Assembly (NCBI RefSeq): GCF_018860915.1
Contig: NZ_JAHKQD010000004.1
Coordinates: forward strand, 1-64,000
Direction of reading: 5' to 3'
DNA length: 64,000 nucleotides
Origin: Colwellia sp. C2M11
GTDB taxonomy: Bacteria; Pseudomonadota; Gammaproteobacteria; Enterobacterales; Alteromonadaceae
In this document: in pieces, positions 1 to 10,271 of the stretch
Layout: each line of letters begins with the position of its first letter
Position numbering within the stretch: position 1 is the stretch's first letter
Position numbers and translations under genes: made by a program
The notes under the pieces: generated by a model
What the model was told of the DNA's origin: nothing
The model's input: the letters and a program-made list of their open reading frames with translations, nothing else
Database searches by the model: none

Positions 1-19
1 TAATTACTGATAAAGCCAT
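1..19 (-). CDS. flagellin, 5' end only (cut by left edge)
   Basis: Only the first six codons are inside the window. They read MALSVI, the same first residues as the complete flagellin at 553-2025. A GGAGT ribosome-binding site lies in the same position as in the other two flagellin genes (AGGAGTTCATC before the ATG at 17-19). A sigma-28 promoter lies about 120 nt upstream. I infer a third tandem flagellin gene, probably expressed late. The rest of the protein cannot be seen, so truncation or pseudogene status cannot be judged. Confidence 0.8.
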
Positions 20-136
20 GATGAACTCCTGATTACATAATGTAATGATTTAGTTAGTTGTATTAACCAGAAGCTGTTAATTAACCCATAAGAAAGTTAC
101 AAACAAATTAACCAAAGCAGCTCTGTACTAAATATG

Positions 137-163
137 TTAACGGCTGAGCTAAAATTAACTTGA
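137..163 (-). promoter_or_regulatory. sigma-28 (FliA) promoter of the edge flagellin
   Basis: On the minus strand the sequence reads TCAAGTTA, 11 nt, GCCGTTAA. This matches the FliA consensus TAAAGTTT-N11-GCCGATAA at 6/8 and 7/8 positions. It predicts a leader of about 110 nt before the start codon at 19. The -35 box resembles that of the flgM promoter in this window (TTAAGTTA), which supports both. Confidence 0.75.
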
Positions 164-301
164 TGTTTTTTTTTATGAAAAAAATGATAAAAAAACAAAT
201 AAGGAATTAATACATTGTTAAATAAAGATAAATAATTTAATTTTTATTCGGAATGTATTATTTTATTAATTGTTATTATCAGATCCTGTATTAAGCCACC
301 T

Positions 302-470
302 AAGAATGACGGCGTTCTTTTCCGCCTAAACTCTCACTTGTCATTCTGAACTCGATTTAGAATCTTAATCGTTATACTACGTAGTCTTTTCGGTTCAATA
401 TTTCACAGATTATACGACCACACGCGTGGGATTCCGTATTAAGTAATCTACGGAATGATAGGCTTTACAA
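302..470. repeat. mosaic of small inverted repeats (intergenic)
   Basis: The gap between two flagellin genes holds several short inverted repeats in a row. AAGAA/TTCTT is at 302-319. ATTCTGAA/TTTAGAAT is at 343-363. ATTCCGTA/TACGGAAT, a perfect 8-bp pair with a 10-nt loop, is at 431-456. The phrase GTCATTCTGAACTCGATT resembles dispersed intergenic repeats I know from marine gammaproteobacteria, but that likeness is from memory. No coding potential is seen here. The rest of the 20-552 gap holds only the sigma-28 promoter and the terminator of the next flagellin. Confidence 0.45.
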
Positions 471-489
471 CTACGGAACGACGAATATT

Positions 490-517
490 AAAAAGGCTAA
501 GTTTGTCAAACCTAGCC
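490..517 (-). terminator. Rho-independent terminator of flagellin 553-2025
   Basis: On the minus strand the arms GGCTAGGTTT and AAACTTAGCC pair over 10 bp (one G-U pair) and are followed by TTTTT. The site is about 35 nt past the flagellin stop codon. Confidence 0.85.
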
Positions 518-552
518 CTTCTACAATATTTTAATGCATCTCCCTATTTAAC

Positions 553-2025
553 TTATCCACCTAGTAAACTAATCGCCGCTTGTGGTATCTGATTCGCTTG
601 CGCTAAAATAGTGGTGCCTGCTTGTTGTAGTATTTGGTTTTTGGTCATTACAGCTGTTTCCTGTGCAAAGTCAGTATCTTGAATACGACTTCTAGACGCT
701 GAAACGTTTTCTTGAACATTCGCTAGGTTACTAATAGTATGCGTGAAGCGATTTTGTACCGCACCTAAGCCCGCGCGGTTCGAGTCTATCTGTGCTAATG
801 CAGCATCTATAACTTCAATAGCTGCCTGAGAGTTAACTGCAGTAACACCTGAAATATCTATATCTTCTACCGAATTTAAAGCACTTGCCCCACCACTAGC
901 TGCAATATTGTTACCATCAAAACCCTGCCCAAGAATTTCATTAACAGTAGTACCTGAGATACCAATTTTTTCTGCTGATGATAAATGCAGTTCTGCAGAG
1001 TGGGATAAAGCGCCAGTTCCTGATGCTAGTAAAGCACCTGCCGGCCCCATTTCTACAGTACCCGTAGGAGAAGCGGTAATCTCAAAACCATCGATATCTG
1101 TTGCGATAACATCTATACCACCAGATCCAGAGTTTAAATCTTGATCAAATACAGCATTGTAACCAGCCGCTTGTAGATCTTCAGTAAGGCGCTCCATATC
1201 ACCACCGTATGAAGCTAGCTCAAATGTATCTTCAATAGCACCTTCCTTATAAATGTTAAATGTGCCTGAATCGGAAGCGGATAAGCCCTGTATGCGAGTG
1301 GTTAACACAGCTTGAGCTGTCACACCTGTGGATTCATCATTAATATTTGCAGCGATAGTAGAAGCACCATCACCACCATTAAAAGATACATCTGTCCCAT
1401 TAATATTCCAAGTATCTCCTGATGTTCCCATATTAGCTGCTAATAAAGACGCTTCAGCATCACCGATATTATTTGTTGCCGTAGCTGAGGTACCAGCCCC
1501 GTTAATTTGATGAGCACCAATAGCATCTGCAGCTGTATTACCTAAAGTAACATTGATAGTTTCATTCGCATTAGCACCTACTTGAAATTGCTTAGTGCCA
1601 AAGCTACCATCAAGCAAACTCGTTGTACCAAATTTTGTCGTCTCAGCGATACGTGTCAGCTCTTGTTGTAGAGCCCCTATTTCTTTTTGTAATGAATCTC
1701 TATCATCTGAAGAATTTGAACCATTCGCTGATTGCAAAGCTAAATCACGCATCCGTTGTAAAATAGCTGATGATTCTTGCATTGCACCTTCAGCAGTTTG
1801 CGCCATTGAAATACCATCGTTAGCATTACGTTGAGCTACCGCCAAACCATTTACTTGTGACGTTAATCGGTTAGCAATTTGCATACCAGCCGCATCATCT
1901 TTGGCGCTATTAATACGCATACCTGAAGATAAACGTTGCATAGATGTTGCTAAGCCATCACCTGATTTAGTTAGATTTCTTTGGGCGTTAAGTGATGAAA
2001 TATTTGTGATTACTGATAAAGCCAT
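553..2025 (-). CDS. flagellin
   Basis: This is the filament subunit, exported by the flagellar type III apparatus. The 490-residue protein has the conserved flagellin N-terminus ([20 protein letters not shown], then [21 protein letters not shown]) forming D0/D1, and the conserved C-terminus ending [12 protein letters not shown]. Residues from about 165 to 390 are a variable, Ala/Gly/Ser/Thr-rich D2/D3 region exposed on the filament. The start has a good AGGAG site at 2032-2036. It is a paralogue of the gene at 2437-3888: the ends are almost identical and the centre is diverged. Which paralogue corresponds to flaA or flaB of other genera is not decided here. A weak sigma-54-like promoter lies at 2127-2142. 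Confidence 0.95.
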   Translation of the reverse strand: MALSVITNISSLNAQRNLTKSGDGLATSMQRLSSGMRINSAKDDAAGMQIANRLTSQVNGLAVAQRNANDGISMAQTAEGAMQESSAILQRMRDLALQSANGSNSSDDRDSLQKEIGALQQELTRIAETTKFGTTSLLDGSFGTKQFQVGANANETINVTLGNTAADAIGAHQINGAGTSATATNNIGDAEASLLAANMGTSGDTWNINGTDVSFNGGDGASTIAANINDESTGVTAQAVLTTRIQGLSASDSGTFNIYKEGAIEDTFELASYGGDMERLTEDLQAAGYNAVFDQDLNSGSGGIDVIATDIDGFEITASPTGTVEMGPAGALLASGTGALSHSAELHLSSAEKIGISGTTVNEILGQGFDGNNIAASGGASALNSVEDIDISGVTAVNSQAAIEVIDAALAQIDSNRAGLGAVQNRFTHTISNLANVQENVSASRSRIQDTDFAQETAVMTKNQILQQAGTTILAQANQIPQAAISLLGG

Positions 2026-2126
2026 AATAAACTCCTACTAATTATCGTTAGAAGCTTATTAATAGTAAAAGCCTCCTTACCTTTTTATTTACTGAACGTA
2101 CTTACTTTTGTTCTTTATTTAAGTAA

Positions 2127-2142
2127 TTCAAGAAGTAAGCCA
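2127..2142 (-). promoter_or_regulatory. possible sigma-54 promoter of flagellin 553-2025
   Basis: The minus strand reads TGGCTTACTTCTTGAA. The -24 TGGC is good and the spacing correct, but the -12 box is TTGA where TTGC is expected. It lies about 100 nt before the start codon, close to the spacing seen for the next flagellin. This is tentative. The rest of the 2026-2436 gap shows only this site and the terminator of the next gene. Confidence 0.35.
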
Positions 2143-2334
2143 ACCTTAGCTCAGGTGACAAACAAAAAATAAAACACATAAAAAACAACAGTATGCGCAG
2201 GTATTATTAGAAAATAAAAGCATATTAGATTGGTATGTATGGAATACTCTTATCTGACGGTTATTAAAGTCAAATAATTGGCAAGTCATGAATAATTAAG
2301 TATATTTTGATTATTTTTTGCTATCAAATAAAGC

Positions 2335-2364
2335 AAAAAAAGGAAACCTTATAAGGTTTCCTTT
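2335..2364 (-). terminator. Rho-independent terminator of flagellin 2437-3888
   Basis: A perfect palindrome (AAAGGAAACCTTA and its complement, 2339-2364) is followed on the minus strand by a run of seven T. It lies about 75 nt past the stop codon. Confidence 0.9.
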
Positions 2365-2436
2365 CAATAAATAAATCAAATAAACTGCTAATTTATAGTT
2401 TTAAATACTCACAATTGTATAGGAATAACATCAATA

Positions 2437-3888
2437 TTATCCGAGTAATGTCAAGGCAGCTTGAGGTATTTGGTTAGCTTGTGACAACATAGTTGTACCC
2501 GCTTGTTGCAGTATTTGATTCTTAGTCATGGTCGCTGTTTCTGCGGCAAAATCAGTATCTTCTATACGACTCCGTGATGCTGATACGTTTTCTGCAACGT
2601 TAGCTAAATTACTGATAGTATGAGAAAAACGGTTTTGCACCGCACCTAAAGCGGCTCGTGAACTATCAATTTGTGCTAAAGCAGCATCAATTACGGTTAT
2701 TGCATCTTGTGCACCTGCAGAAGTCGTTCCTGATATATCAAGGTCCTCTACAGTTGTTAGAACGCCTGTTCCACCAGTAGCCGTTATAGTTGTCCCTTCT
2801 GCCATAATGTCATCAACATCAGTACCCGACATACCAATTTTTTGAGATGATGATAACGTTAACGTAGATGATATACTAATATCATTATTAGTTGCACCAC
2901 CAGCTACAGCAGCACCACCAGTAGCATTATTTGCTAATGTTGCTGTACCTGCGGTACCCGACATTTGAATACCATCAACGTCTGTTGCTTTAACGACTAA
3001 AGTGTCACCTTCAACAATGGCATCATACCCATCCGCTAGCATCTCTTCAGCTAGACGATCTAAATCACCACCAAAGCTTGCTAATTCATAGGTATCTACA
3101 GCACTACCTGCTTTTTGAAAAGTTAAGGTACTATCATCAGCTGAAGTTAAGCCCGCAAGGGTTACATCTAATTTAGCAGTAGCTATTACGCCTGCAGATG
3201 CGTCATTAATCGTATCCGCTATGTCCGCAGCACCTTTACCTGTTACACCAGCATTAGGAATATCAGTACCATTAATGTTTAAATCTGCCGTAGCAACAGC
3301 GCCTGTAGTTGCCGATAATAGCCCTGTTGCAGTAGCCGCATTACCTAGCACAGTTGCAGAATCATTAACTTCATAAGCACCAATCGCATCAGCTGCCATA
3401 TTTCCTAAAGAAACATTAATAGTTTCATTGGCATTGGCACCAACTTGAAATTGTTTCGTACCAAAGCTACCATCAAGTAAACTAGTAGCACCAAACTTAG
3501 TCGTTTCAGCTATACGAGTTAATTCTTGTTGTAGCGCACCTACTTCTTTTTGCAGGGCTGCTCTATCTTCAGCGCCATTCGAACCATTTGCTGATTGTAA
3601 GGCTAAATCACGCATACGCTGTAAAATAGCTGACGACTCTTGCATCGCACCTTCAGCGGTTTGCGCCATTGAAATACCGTCGTTAGCATTACGTTGTGCT
3701 ACACCTAAACCATTTACTTGTGACGTTAAACGATTAGCAATTTGCATCCCCGCAGCATCATCTTTAGCGCTGTTAATACGCATACCTGAAGATAAACGCT
3801 GCATTGAAGTCGCAAGTCCATCGCCAGATTTAGTTAGGTTACGTTGTGCATTAATTGATGCTGTATTCGTGACTACTGATAAAGCCAT
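2437..3888 (-). CDS. flagellin
   Basis: Second complete filament subunit, 483 residues. The N-terminal 100 residues and C-terminal 80 residues are nearly identical to those of the neighbour at 553-2025, including [17 protein letters not shown] and the ending [11 protein letters not shown]. The centre (about 165-385) is different and rich in Ala, Thr and Gly. It follows flgL and has its own sigma-54 promoter, with a GG-N10-GC core at 3974-3989. In vibrios and shewanellae the sigma-54-dependent flagellin is often the essential one; applying that here is inference. Its strong terminator separates it from the next flagellin. Confidence 0.96.
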   Translation of the reverse strand: MALSVVTNTASINAQRNLTKSGDGLATSMQRLSSGMRINSAKDDAAGMQIANRLTSQVNGLGVAQRNANDGISMAQTAEGAMQESSAILQRMRDLALQSANGSNGAEDRAALQKEVGALQQELTRIAETTKFGATSLLDGSFGTKQFQVGANANETINVSLGNMAADAIGAYEVNDSATVLGNAATATGLLSATTGAVATADLNINGTDIPNAGVTGKGAADIADTINDASAGVIATAKLDVTLAGLTSADDSTLTFQKAGSAVDTYELASFGGDLDRLAEEMLADGYDAIVEGDTLVVKATDVDGIQMSGTAGTATLANNATGGAAVAGGATNNDISISSTLTLSSSQKIGMSGTDVDDIMAEGTTITATGGTGVLTTVEDLDISGTTSAGAQDAITVIDAALAQIDSSRAALGAVQNRFSHTISNLANVAENVSASRSRIEDTDFAAETATMTKNQILQQAGTTMLSQANQIPQAALTLLG

Positions 3889-3973
3889 AATAAACTCCTA
3901 ATGTGTCAATTATTTATTAGAAGCTTGTACTGCAAGCCTCTTACTGGTACTTTCTATTATTGATTAAGAATGA

Positions 3974-3989
3974 AGCATAAATAATGCCA
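3974..3989 (-). promoter_or_regulatory. sigma-54 promoter of flagellin 2437-3888
   Basis: The minus strand reads TGGCATTATTTATGCT, with the invariant GG-N10-GC spacing of RpoN promoters. It lies between the flgL stop and the flagellin start and gives a leader of about 75 nt. Confidence 0.8.
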
Positions 3990-4013
3990 GTTTTAAAAAA
4001 TTAATATATTTAA

Positions 4014-5228
4014 TTAAATATAGTTAAATAAACTTAGACCTTGCACAGTGGTAAACGTTTGCTGAGAAGCTTGCAAGGCTATTTGTGATTGCTCAAATTC
4101 TGAGATAGCTTTTGCGTAATCTAAATCTTGCAATTGCCCTAAATTTGTCGTTGTGGCCAACTCAGTATCTAGATGCCTGTTTTCTTGAGTTTCAAGCACT
4201 TGCAAACGAACACCAGCATCTACCCGTCTAGAAGTCATATGACTTGTAGCTGAATTAACTTGAGTAAGTAATGTGCTGTAATCTACTTGATGTTGCTCCG
4301 GGTTTTGATCATCTGATACCACACCACGTTCCATCCACTCAATGGCACCGCTAATGGTTTCAAAAATACTAATCTCTTCTTCTTCGCTAATAACAAAACT
4401 ATCACCCGGCAATGGATTGCCGCTTAACGTTACGTCAACGCCATCAAAGGTAATAGTTTGCCCCGCAGTATAAGGTGCAGCAGGAAAAACAATGCCGCCA
4501 CTACTATCTGTTACCGTTAAATCATTGGTAACGGCATCAAAAGAGAAAGTATAATCATGTGGTGTAACCGCTGCGTTATATAGATTGCGATCAGCAACTT
4601 TGGCACTTTCAACAGCGACTCCTGAAGTATTCGTAGTATAATCAGCAGTAAAGTCACCAATAGCATTTGCAATGTTTAAAAAAGCTGCATCACCGGTTTG
4701 ATTGGTTTCTATGGTAATATTTTTAGATATTTGCAATTCATTTATACCGGTGTCGCCACTATAAACAACCGAGCCGTCAGTATTTTGACTAAAAGGTTGT
4801 AAATTATTCTGGAAACCTGCAAATATATAGTCTCCATTTTCATTTTGTGTATTAGCGATATCAAGTAATTGATCAAAACTATCTTTTAATTGATTTGCTA
4901 ACGTTTGTAAGTCTTCAGTAGACATACGACCATTATTAGCCAATAACAGATCTTCTGTTATTCGGTTTAACACGAGCTCGGCATCAGCAAAAACAACTTC
5001 TTGTAAGTTATTGTCACTTTCAGCCATAATAATATTACGTTTATATTTATCAATATTAGCTAAATCATCTTTCAAACCTGATAATGTGCCATAAGAAACC
5101 GCATCATCTTTCGCAGTATGTACACGTAAACCACTCGATATATGTGCCATTTGATCACTTACTTCCGATGTTTTTTGGCTCATCATCTGAGAGCTTTGAA
5201 AGTAAAATTGAGCTGTAGATACACGCAT
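4014..5228 (-). CDS. flgL: flagellar hook-filament junction protein FlgL (HAP3)
   Basis: FlgL joins the hook (through FlgK) to the filament. The 404-residue product has the flagellin-like N-terminus MRVSTAQFYFQSSQMM and SSGLRVHTAKDDAVSYG, and a C-terminal helix ending TVQGLSLFNYI, as in other FlgL proteins. The middle (about 180-290) is variable. It begins 10 nt after the flgK stop, so the two are surely co-transcribed. The length is normal for polar-flagellum FlgL. The ATG is preceded by AAGGAG. Confidence 0.95.
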   Translation of the reverse strand: MRVSTAQFYFQSSQMMSQKTSEVSDQMAHISSGLRVHTAKDDAVSYGTLSGLKDDLANIDKYKRNIIMAESDNNLQEVVFADAELVLNRITEDLLLANNGRMSTEDLQTLANQLKDSFDQLLDIANTQNENGDYIFAGFQNNLQPFSQNTDGSVVYSGDTGINELQISKNITIETNQTGDAAFLNIANAIGDFTADYTTNTSGVAVESAKVADRNLYNAAVTPHDYTFSFDAVTNDLTVTDSSGGIVFPAAPYTAGQTITFDGVDVTLSGNPLPGDSFVISEEEEISIFETISGAIEWMERGVVSDDQNPEQHQVDYSTLLTQVNSATSHMTSRRVDAGVRLQVLETQENRHLDTELATTTNLGQLQDLDYAKAISEFEQSQIALQASQQTFTTVQGLSLFNYI

Positions 5229-5238
5229 GAAAAACTCC

Positions 5239-7227
5239 TTACCTTACGGCAGCTAAAATGGTGTCAAAAATAGTATTTGCCGTAGTAATTATTTGTGATG
5301 CCGCTTGATAAGCCTGTTGAAATTTCAGAAGATTAGCGGCTTCTTCATCAAGGTTAACGCCTGATGTTGCTTGGTTTCTATTATAAGCTTGTGTGTATAA
5401 TGCTTGCGCAGTATCTGCGACTAATTCTGCATTACTCGCTTTCGCCCCAACAACAGCAGTTGACGTAGCCAAACTTTGACTAAAAGTTTCTTCGCCTCCG
5501 TCAGTAACCCCTTCTTCTTGTGTTTTTGCCATAGCAAGAGCGTGTGTAGCATTACCAACACCAAATGCATCACCTATCGTAAAGGTTTCACGAGCATTAA
5601 CACCTTCACCAGCAAGGTCTCCTGTAATTTCAATTTGAAAAACAGGTGAGCCTGACGGAATATCAACCGTTGCACTAGCACCAGCAACATAACTACCTGA
5701 AGCAATCGTAGGTGCAGGTGGTGGTGTGCTACTGTCATAAACACGATAGCTAAAAGTACCAGGTGTACTTTCATAAACATCAACGGTGACGTCGTAAGTT
5801 CTCGCAACTTCTGGGTCTATCACATTGGTTATTGCTATTGTGCCATCACTAACGTTATTAGTACTTGCTGTAACAGCAACGGCACTACTTGCAGCAATGC
5901 CTGTACCATCAGTTAGTGTTGTTTGCATTAATGCCGCACTATTTCTTGTTGGCTCGATAATGAACACATCTCCAGCAACCGGTGTACCAGTTTCCACAAA
6001 TGAAAAACCATAATCTGGATTAGTCGGGGTATGTGTGCCTGCAGGGGTTCCCCCACCTGGAGGGCCTAAATTTTCGCTACCACCTGTAGTTAAATTGTGT
6101 ATTGTAAAATCAGTACCATCAAAACGTACTTCAAACTCATCAGTTGTTACTAATGACACGTCATTAATAGTAACTTGTGCTGATGTTGTACCGGTATTAG
6201 AAGAAGGCGATAACACTCTACTTTGCTGTAGCTGAGTAGTATTGATGTCAGTGAACATGTTGGCACCTTGCAGACCATTTAAATCTAAACCACTGGCTTG
6301 CGTGTCATTCAATGTTGAAGAAATGGCCATAGCTAAACGATCAATTTCTACTCCTATCTCTCTTAAATCTTCATCTCTAAATTCAAAATTAGCCCCTAAT
6401 GAGCCACCTAACTTTTGAGCATCAAGCGATACACTACTATCACCTCGCACCAAATTTATCTGTGTTTGCTTTACATCAGGATCACCTACGGTTACTTCTA
6501 AGGTGAAAGGAGTAATTCCTGCCACTAACGTTGTACCCTGGCCAATCATTACCGTTTGAACACCATATTGATCTTCAATAGTGCTCACGTTTGTATAACT
6601 ACTTAGCTCTGTAATTAACTGATCGCGTTTATCAAGTAAGTCATTAGGTTGACCTGAGACACCTTGTGAATGCGCCATAGTTTCATTCAACTTAGCTAAT
6701 TCATATGAAATCTCAGAGATTCTAGTCGCAACTTGTGCAATCTCACCATTTACTGCATCTGTCATTTTATCAAAAGTATTGCTCAGCTCATTAAAATCGT
6801 TACTTAAGATATTGGCTTGATTAAGTACTATGCTACGTAAACCAGCATCGCCAGGATTATCTGCAATACTATTAACTGCTTGATAAAAGTTTTCTAAAGA
6901 AGTAACAACAGCGCCACCGCCGGTATTCATAATTTGATCAAGCTGTGTTAAACGCCTATCAAATAAATCAGCGTTACTTAAATTACTTTGACTAAGCGTT
7001 TGTTCTTTGTACGAGAATTCATCGTATACTCGGGTAATGTCTTGAACATAAGTACCAGTACCAATGTAATTACCACCGGTGACTAACCCCATTGATGCAT
7101 TTTGTTCAGCACGCTGTCGGTTATAGCCCTCAGTATTTACATTAGCAATGTTATTACTTGTAGTAGCCAACTGTTGTTGGGCTGCTGACAAGCCACTCAC
7201 GCCGCTTTGATATAAACTTACTGACAT
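5239..7227 (-). CDS. flgK: flagellar hook-associated protein FlgK (HAP1)
   Basis: FlgK caps the hook before filament growth. The N-terminus (SVSLYQSGVSGLSAAQQQLA, then TSNNIANVNTEGYNRQ) is the rod/hook-type flagellar motif. The C-terminus (residues about 615-662, with VNLDEEAANLLKFQQAYQA) is the matching helix. The 662-residue length is typical. The region 330-560 is a variable insertion rich in Thr, Ser and Pro. It follows flgJ by 43 nt and is followed by flgL. No separate promoter was found, so it probably belongs to the flgF-L transcript. Confidence 0.96.
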   Translation of the reverse strand: MSVSLYQSGVSGLSAAQQQLATTSNNIANVNTEGYNRQRAEQNASMGLVTGGNYIGTGTYVQDITRVYDEFSYKEQTLSQSNLSNADLFDRRLTQLDQIMNTGGGAVVTSLENFYQAVNSIADNPGDAGLRSIVLNQANILSNDFNELSNTFDKMTDAVNGEIAQVATRISEISYELAKLNETMAHSQGVSGQPNDLLDKRDQLITELSSYTNVSTIEDQYGVQTVMIGQGTTLVAGITPFTLEVTVGDPDVKQTQINLVRGDSSVSLDAQKLGGSLGANFEFRDEDLREIGVEIDRLAMAISSTLNDTQASGLDLNGLQGANMFTDINTTQLQQSRVLSPSSNTGTTSAQVTINDVSLVTTDEFEVRFDGTDFTIHNLTTGGSENLGPPGGGTPAGTHTPTNPDYGFSFVETGTPVAGDVFIIEPTRNSAALMQTTLTDGTGIAASSAVAVTASTNNVSDGTIAITNVIDPEVARTYDVTVDVYESTPGTFSYRVYDSSTPPPAPTIASGSYVAGASATVDIPSGSPVFQIEITGDLAGEGVNARETFTIGDAFGVGNATHALAMAKTQEEGVTDGGEETFSQSLATSTAVVGAKASNAELVADTAQALYTQAYNRNQATSGVNLDEEAANLLKFQQAYQAASQIITTANTIFDTILAAVR

Positions 7228-7270
7228 AATGATAGTCTCAACATTTACCGTAGTAGCCTACGATTTATAT

Positions 7271-8353
7271 TTATTTGGTGATTAAATTTGAGACTGTACG
7301 AAGCGTTGCCATTATTTTATTGGCGTATTGTGGATCGGTCGCATAGCCTGCCTGCTGTAAACCTTGCAAAAAGTGCTCCACATTGCCAGAATTTTGTAAT
7401 GCACCTTGATATCTGTCGTTATTGGTCAGAAAATTAGCGTAATCATTAAAACTATCATTAAGCGATTCGTAAGCTCTAAATGGTGCTGATTTTTTTACCA
7501 TGGCGCCTTGTTCAAATTCTAAAGTATCTTTTTGAATATGCTCGCCATCCCAGCGATTATCAGCCTTTATATTAAATAAATTATTTGAACTACTGCCTTG
7601 CTGATCTTTAATTATCTTTTGTCCCCAACCAGTTTCAAGTGCGGCTTGAGCAATAATAACTTGGAAAGGCACACCTATCTTTTCTTCTACTTTTTTTGCT
7701 GGCTCTATTAAAGCAGTAACAAAATCTTTGGGCTCGGCAAACGATGGCGTTGAAAAATTGACGCTTTTATCGTCACCTGATGGTCCCTCTGTCGTCATTT
7801 TTAATGGTCTAAATGGCGCTTGGCTCAAACTATCATTTGATGTTTGTGTCGCTAGATTTGAGGTTGATTTACTTCCAGCAGATTGATTATCTTCAGAGAA
7901 TATTGCAAAAGGATTAGCATTGGGTAAATGAGTACTAGCAGGTTCACGCGTTAAATTTATATTTTCAAGATTAGCATCATTACGTAATACTGTCCTTGGG
8001 GTGAAATTATCATCTCCACCACCTAACTGTCTTACAATTAAATCGGTTAAACCTAATGAGCCATTTGAAGATAATTCAACCGCCATTTGTTGATCGCTCA
8101 TATCACGATAAAACTTAGTTGACTCAGAATTAAAAGGGCTGTCAGACTCCAACACATCTTGTGCTTTACGCATGCTTTTCAGTAGCATTTGCATAAAAAT
8201 TGCTTCAAACTGCTGTGCGGCTTCTTGTAAAGCTGCTTTTTTACTGTCACCATCAGTTTCTTTAGACTGTTGACGAATAGCATTCAAGCCATTCAGCTCT
8301 AAAAAGTTTCTCGATTGCTCAAAGTTAGAGGAGTTAATTAGATTATCAGCCAT
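7271..8353 (-). CDS. flgJ: FlgJ: rod-cap protein and peptidoglycan hydrolase
   Basis: FlgJ caps the growing rod and opens the peptidoglycan. Residues about 35-110 are the rod-binding domain (LQEAAQQFEAIFMQMLLKSM). Residues about 115-210 are a low-complexity linker. Residues about 212-360 are the glucosaminidase domain, with the catalytic glutamate E240 in AALETGWGQ and the YATDPQYA motif near the end. The two-domain form is typical of gammaproteobacteria. It lies 12 nt after flgI in the flgF-L operon and has no signal peptide, as expected for export through the flagellar apparatus. Confidence 0.95.
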   Translation of the reverse strand: MADNLINSSNFEQSRNFLELNGLNAIRQQSKETDGDSKKAALQEAAQQFEAIFMQMLLKSMRKAQDVLESDSPFNSESTKFYRDMSDQQMAVELSSNGSLGLTDLIVRQLGGGDDNFTPRTVLRNDANLENINLTREPASTHLPNANPFAIFSEDNQSAGSKSTSNLATQTSNDSLSQAPFRPLKMTTEGPSGDDKSVNFSTPSFAEPKDFVTALIEPAKKVEEKIGVPFQVIIAQAALETGWGQKIIKDQQGSSSNNLFNIKADNRWDGEHIQKDTLEFEQGAMVKKSAPFRAYESLNDSFNDYANFLTNNDRYQGALQNSGNVEHFLQGLQQAGYATDPQYANKIMATLRTVSNLITK

Positions 8354-8365
8354 AAGTTTCTACCG

Positions 8366-9448
8366 TTAAATAACGATAAGCTGGCCACGAATAGCGCCCG
8401 CTTGATCTAACGCTTCTAAAATAGCCATAACATCGCCTGGCCCCGCACCAACTTCATTTATGGCTCTCACTAAGGTATCAAGCGATACGCCCGGATCAAA
8501 GACAAACATACGTGCATCTTCTTGTGTAACATTAACACTAGATTCGTTAGCAATTGCAGTTTCGCCTTCGGCAAAAGCCCCTGGTTGTACGACATTTTGC
8601 ACTTCATTTATCGTAACCGTAATACCACCATGGGTAATAGCCGCAGCAAGTAATTGAACTTCAGAGCCAATAACAATAGTGCCTGTACGAGAATTAACGA
8701 TAATTTTAGCGGCAGGTGATGCAGGTTCAAATTCTAAATTTTCTAATACCGACAAGAAACTAACTCTGTCAGCAATATCTCTTGGTGCTGTTACTTGTAC
8801 CGACGTTGCATCAATTGCTTTTGCTGAGCCCGCAATAAGATCATTAATAGTATCAGACAGTCGTTTGGCCGTGGTAAAGTCTGATTTATGTAAATTAAAA
8901 GTGATATGATCCCCCATTGAAAAAGGTGATTTAATTTCACGTTCAACTGTCGCGCCATTGGCTATACGCCCTACAGTTGGTGTATTTACTAATATTTTTG
9001 AACCATCAAGACCACCAGCGCCTAAACCACTGACAACTAAACTGCCTTGTGCGACAGCGTAAGCATTACCATCAAGCCCCATCATCATGGTTTGTAATAA
9101 TGTACCACCACGTAAACTCTCGGCACTCCCCATACTGGAAACAGTTACATCAATAGTTTGTCCTGCTTTGGCAAAAGCTGTTAATTCTGCATGAACAGCG
9201 ACAGCAGCGACGTTTTTAATCTTTGGTTTAAGATCTTCAGGCATAGTAATTCCGAAATTACTTAACATTGTTTTGAAGCTTTGCTCGGTAAAAGGACTTT
9301 GCTCACCTGTCCCCGGTAACCCCACCACTAATCCATAACCAACAAGTTGATTAGATCGTACGCCTGCAACATCAGTTAAATCTTTAATACGCTGCGCATG
9401 ACTGGAAAAGGCCATCAACATAATGATAATTGTAAATACTGCTTTCAT
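8366..9448 (-). CDS. flgI: flagellar P-ring protein FlgI
   Basis: FlgI forms the periplasmic P-ring around the rod. I place the start at 9448, 16 codons inside the longest frame. This gives [19 protein letters not shown], a normal Sec signal peptide, with AAGGT as ribosome-binding site; the longer frame puts a polar stretch in front of it. The mature start [20 protein letters not shown] and the glycine-rich [12 protein letters not shown] are hallmarks of FlgI. It ends with [19 protein letters not shown]. About 360 residues is normal. It lies between flgH (70-nt gap) and flgJ. Confidence 0.95.
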   Translation of the reverse strand: MKAVFTIIIMLMAFSSHAQRIKDLTDVAGVRSNQLVGYGLVVGLPGTGEQSPFTEQSFKTMLSNFGITMPEDLKPKIKNVAAVAVHAELTAFAKAGQTIDVTVSSMGSAESLRGGTLLQTMMMGLDGNAYAVAQGSLVVSGLGAGGLDGSKILVNTPTVGRIANGATVEREIKSPFSMGDHITFNLHKSDFTTAKRLSDTINDLIAGSAKAIDATSVQVTAPRDIADRVSFLSVLENLEFEPASPAAKIIVNSRTGTIVIGSEVQLLAAAITHGGITVTINEVQNVVQPGAFAEGETAIANESSVNVTQEDARMFVFDPGVSLDTLVRAINEVGAGPGDVMAILEALDQAGAIRGQLIVI

Positions 9449-9518
9449 AATATTACCTTTTTTAATTATAGGATTATCTACTGACAAATTTTTCATAGCT
9501 CAGCAGGATAGTTCACAC

Positions 9519-10226
9519 CTATAATGGCCACCATGAACTATTAAAGAATTTAGTTAACCAACCTTGCTCGTTGGCATCGGCAAAACTACCAGTACCAGCA
9601 TATTGAATGCGAGCATTAGCAACTTTGGTTGATAAAATAGTGTTGTTTGAATTGATATCTTTAGGACGAATAACACCTGTTAACCTGATGTATTCATCGC
9701 CATTATTTAACGTAAGCCATTTTTCTCCACGTATCATTAAGTTACCGTTAGGAAGAACTTTTAAAACATGTACCGAAATATCACCACTTAAGCTATTACC
9801 CTGATCAGCTTTTGAATCGCCTTTAAAGTTAGAGTTTTGATTCAAGCCAAATTCTAATGTATTACCATTAAGTGTAAATGGATTGCCACCTAAGCCCATA
9901 ACAGTATCAAGCTCACTGCTGTTTTCTTTTTTCAGCTCTGTTTTCGCATTTTTATTTGCTTGAGTACTTTCACTTAAGATCACCGAAATGATATCGCCAG
10001 TACGGTGTGCTTTAGAATCAGAATAAATATTGTTAACGTAATTTGCTTTAAATAACGAACCTGTCGGAATAATTGCTGCTTCTTCTTCCTCAGGTAAAAT
10101 AGGCGCAAAATCAGGATCATTAGGTAAGACTTTACTTAATTCCACAGTGTTACTACAAGCACTTAACAGCGCTATTAACATCATTACAATTAAATTAAAG
10201 CTACATTTGTATAGTTTGTTTTTCAT
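9519..10226 (-). CDS. flgH: flagellar L-ring lipoprotein FlgH
   Basis: FlgH forms the outer-membrane L-ring. The 235-residue precursor has a lipoprotein signal with lipobox LLSAC (Cys24). The conserved segments GSLFKANYVNNIYSDSKAHR and GDIISVILSESTQANKNAKT follow, and later GNLMIRGEKWLTLNNGDEYI. The length fits the family. It follows flgG by 45 nt. RBS GGAGG is at the expected distance. Confidence 0.95.
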   Translation of the reverse strand: MKNKLYKCSFNLIVMMLIALLSACSNTVELSKVLPNDPDFAPILPEEEEAAIIPTGSLFKANYVNNIYSDSKAHRTGDIISVILSESTQANKNAKTELKKENSSELDTVMGLGGNPFTLNGNTLEFGLNQNSNFKGDSKADQGNSLSGDISVHVLKVLPNGNLMIRGEKWLTLNNGDEYIRLTGVIRPKDINSNNTILSTKVANARIQYAGTGSFADANEQGWLTKFFNSSWWPL

Positions 10227-10271
10227 TATTGCCTCCTACCTTATTTCCTACCTGTTTAAACTAAAAATAAA

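Noticed and set aside
908-1834. Several open frames on the plus strand over the first flagellin
   Set aside because: They are antisense to a clearly real gene; their codon pattern mirrors the Ala/Ser/Thr-rich flagellin sequence.
2034-2065. AACGATAA as the -10 box of a sigma-28 promoter for the first flagellin
   Set aside because: It is too close to the start codon (overlapping the ribosome-binding site) and the -35 matches only 4/8.
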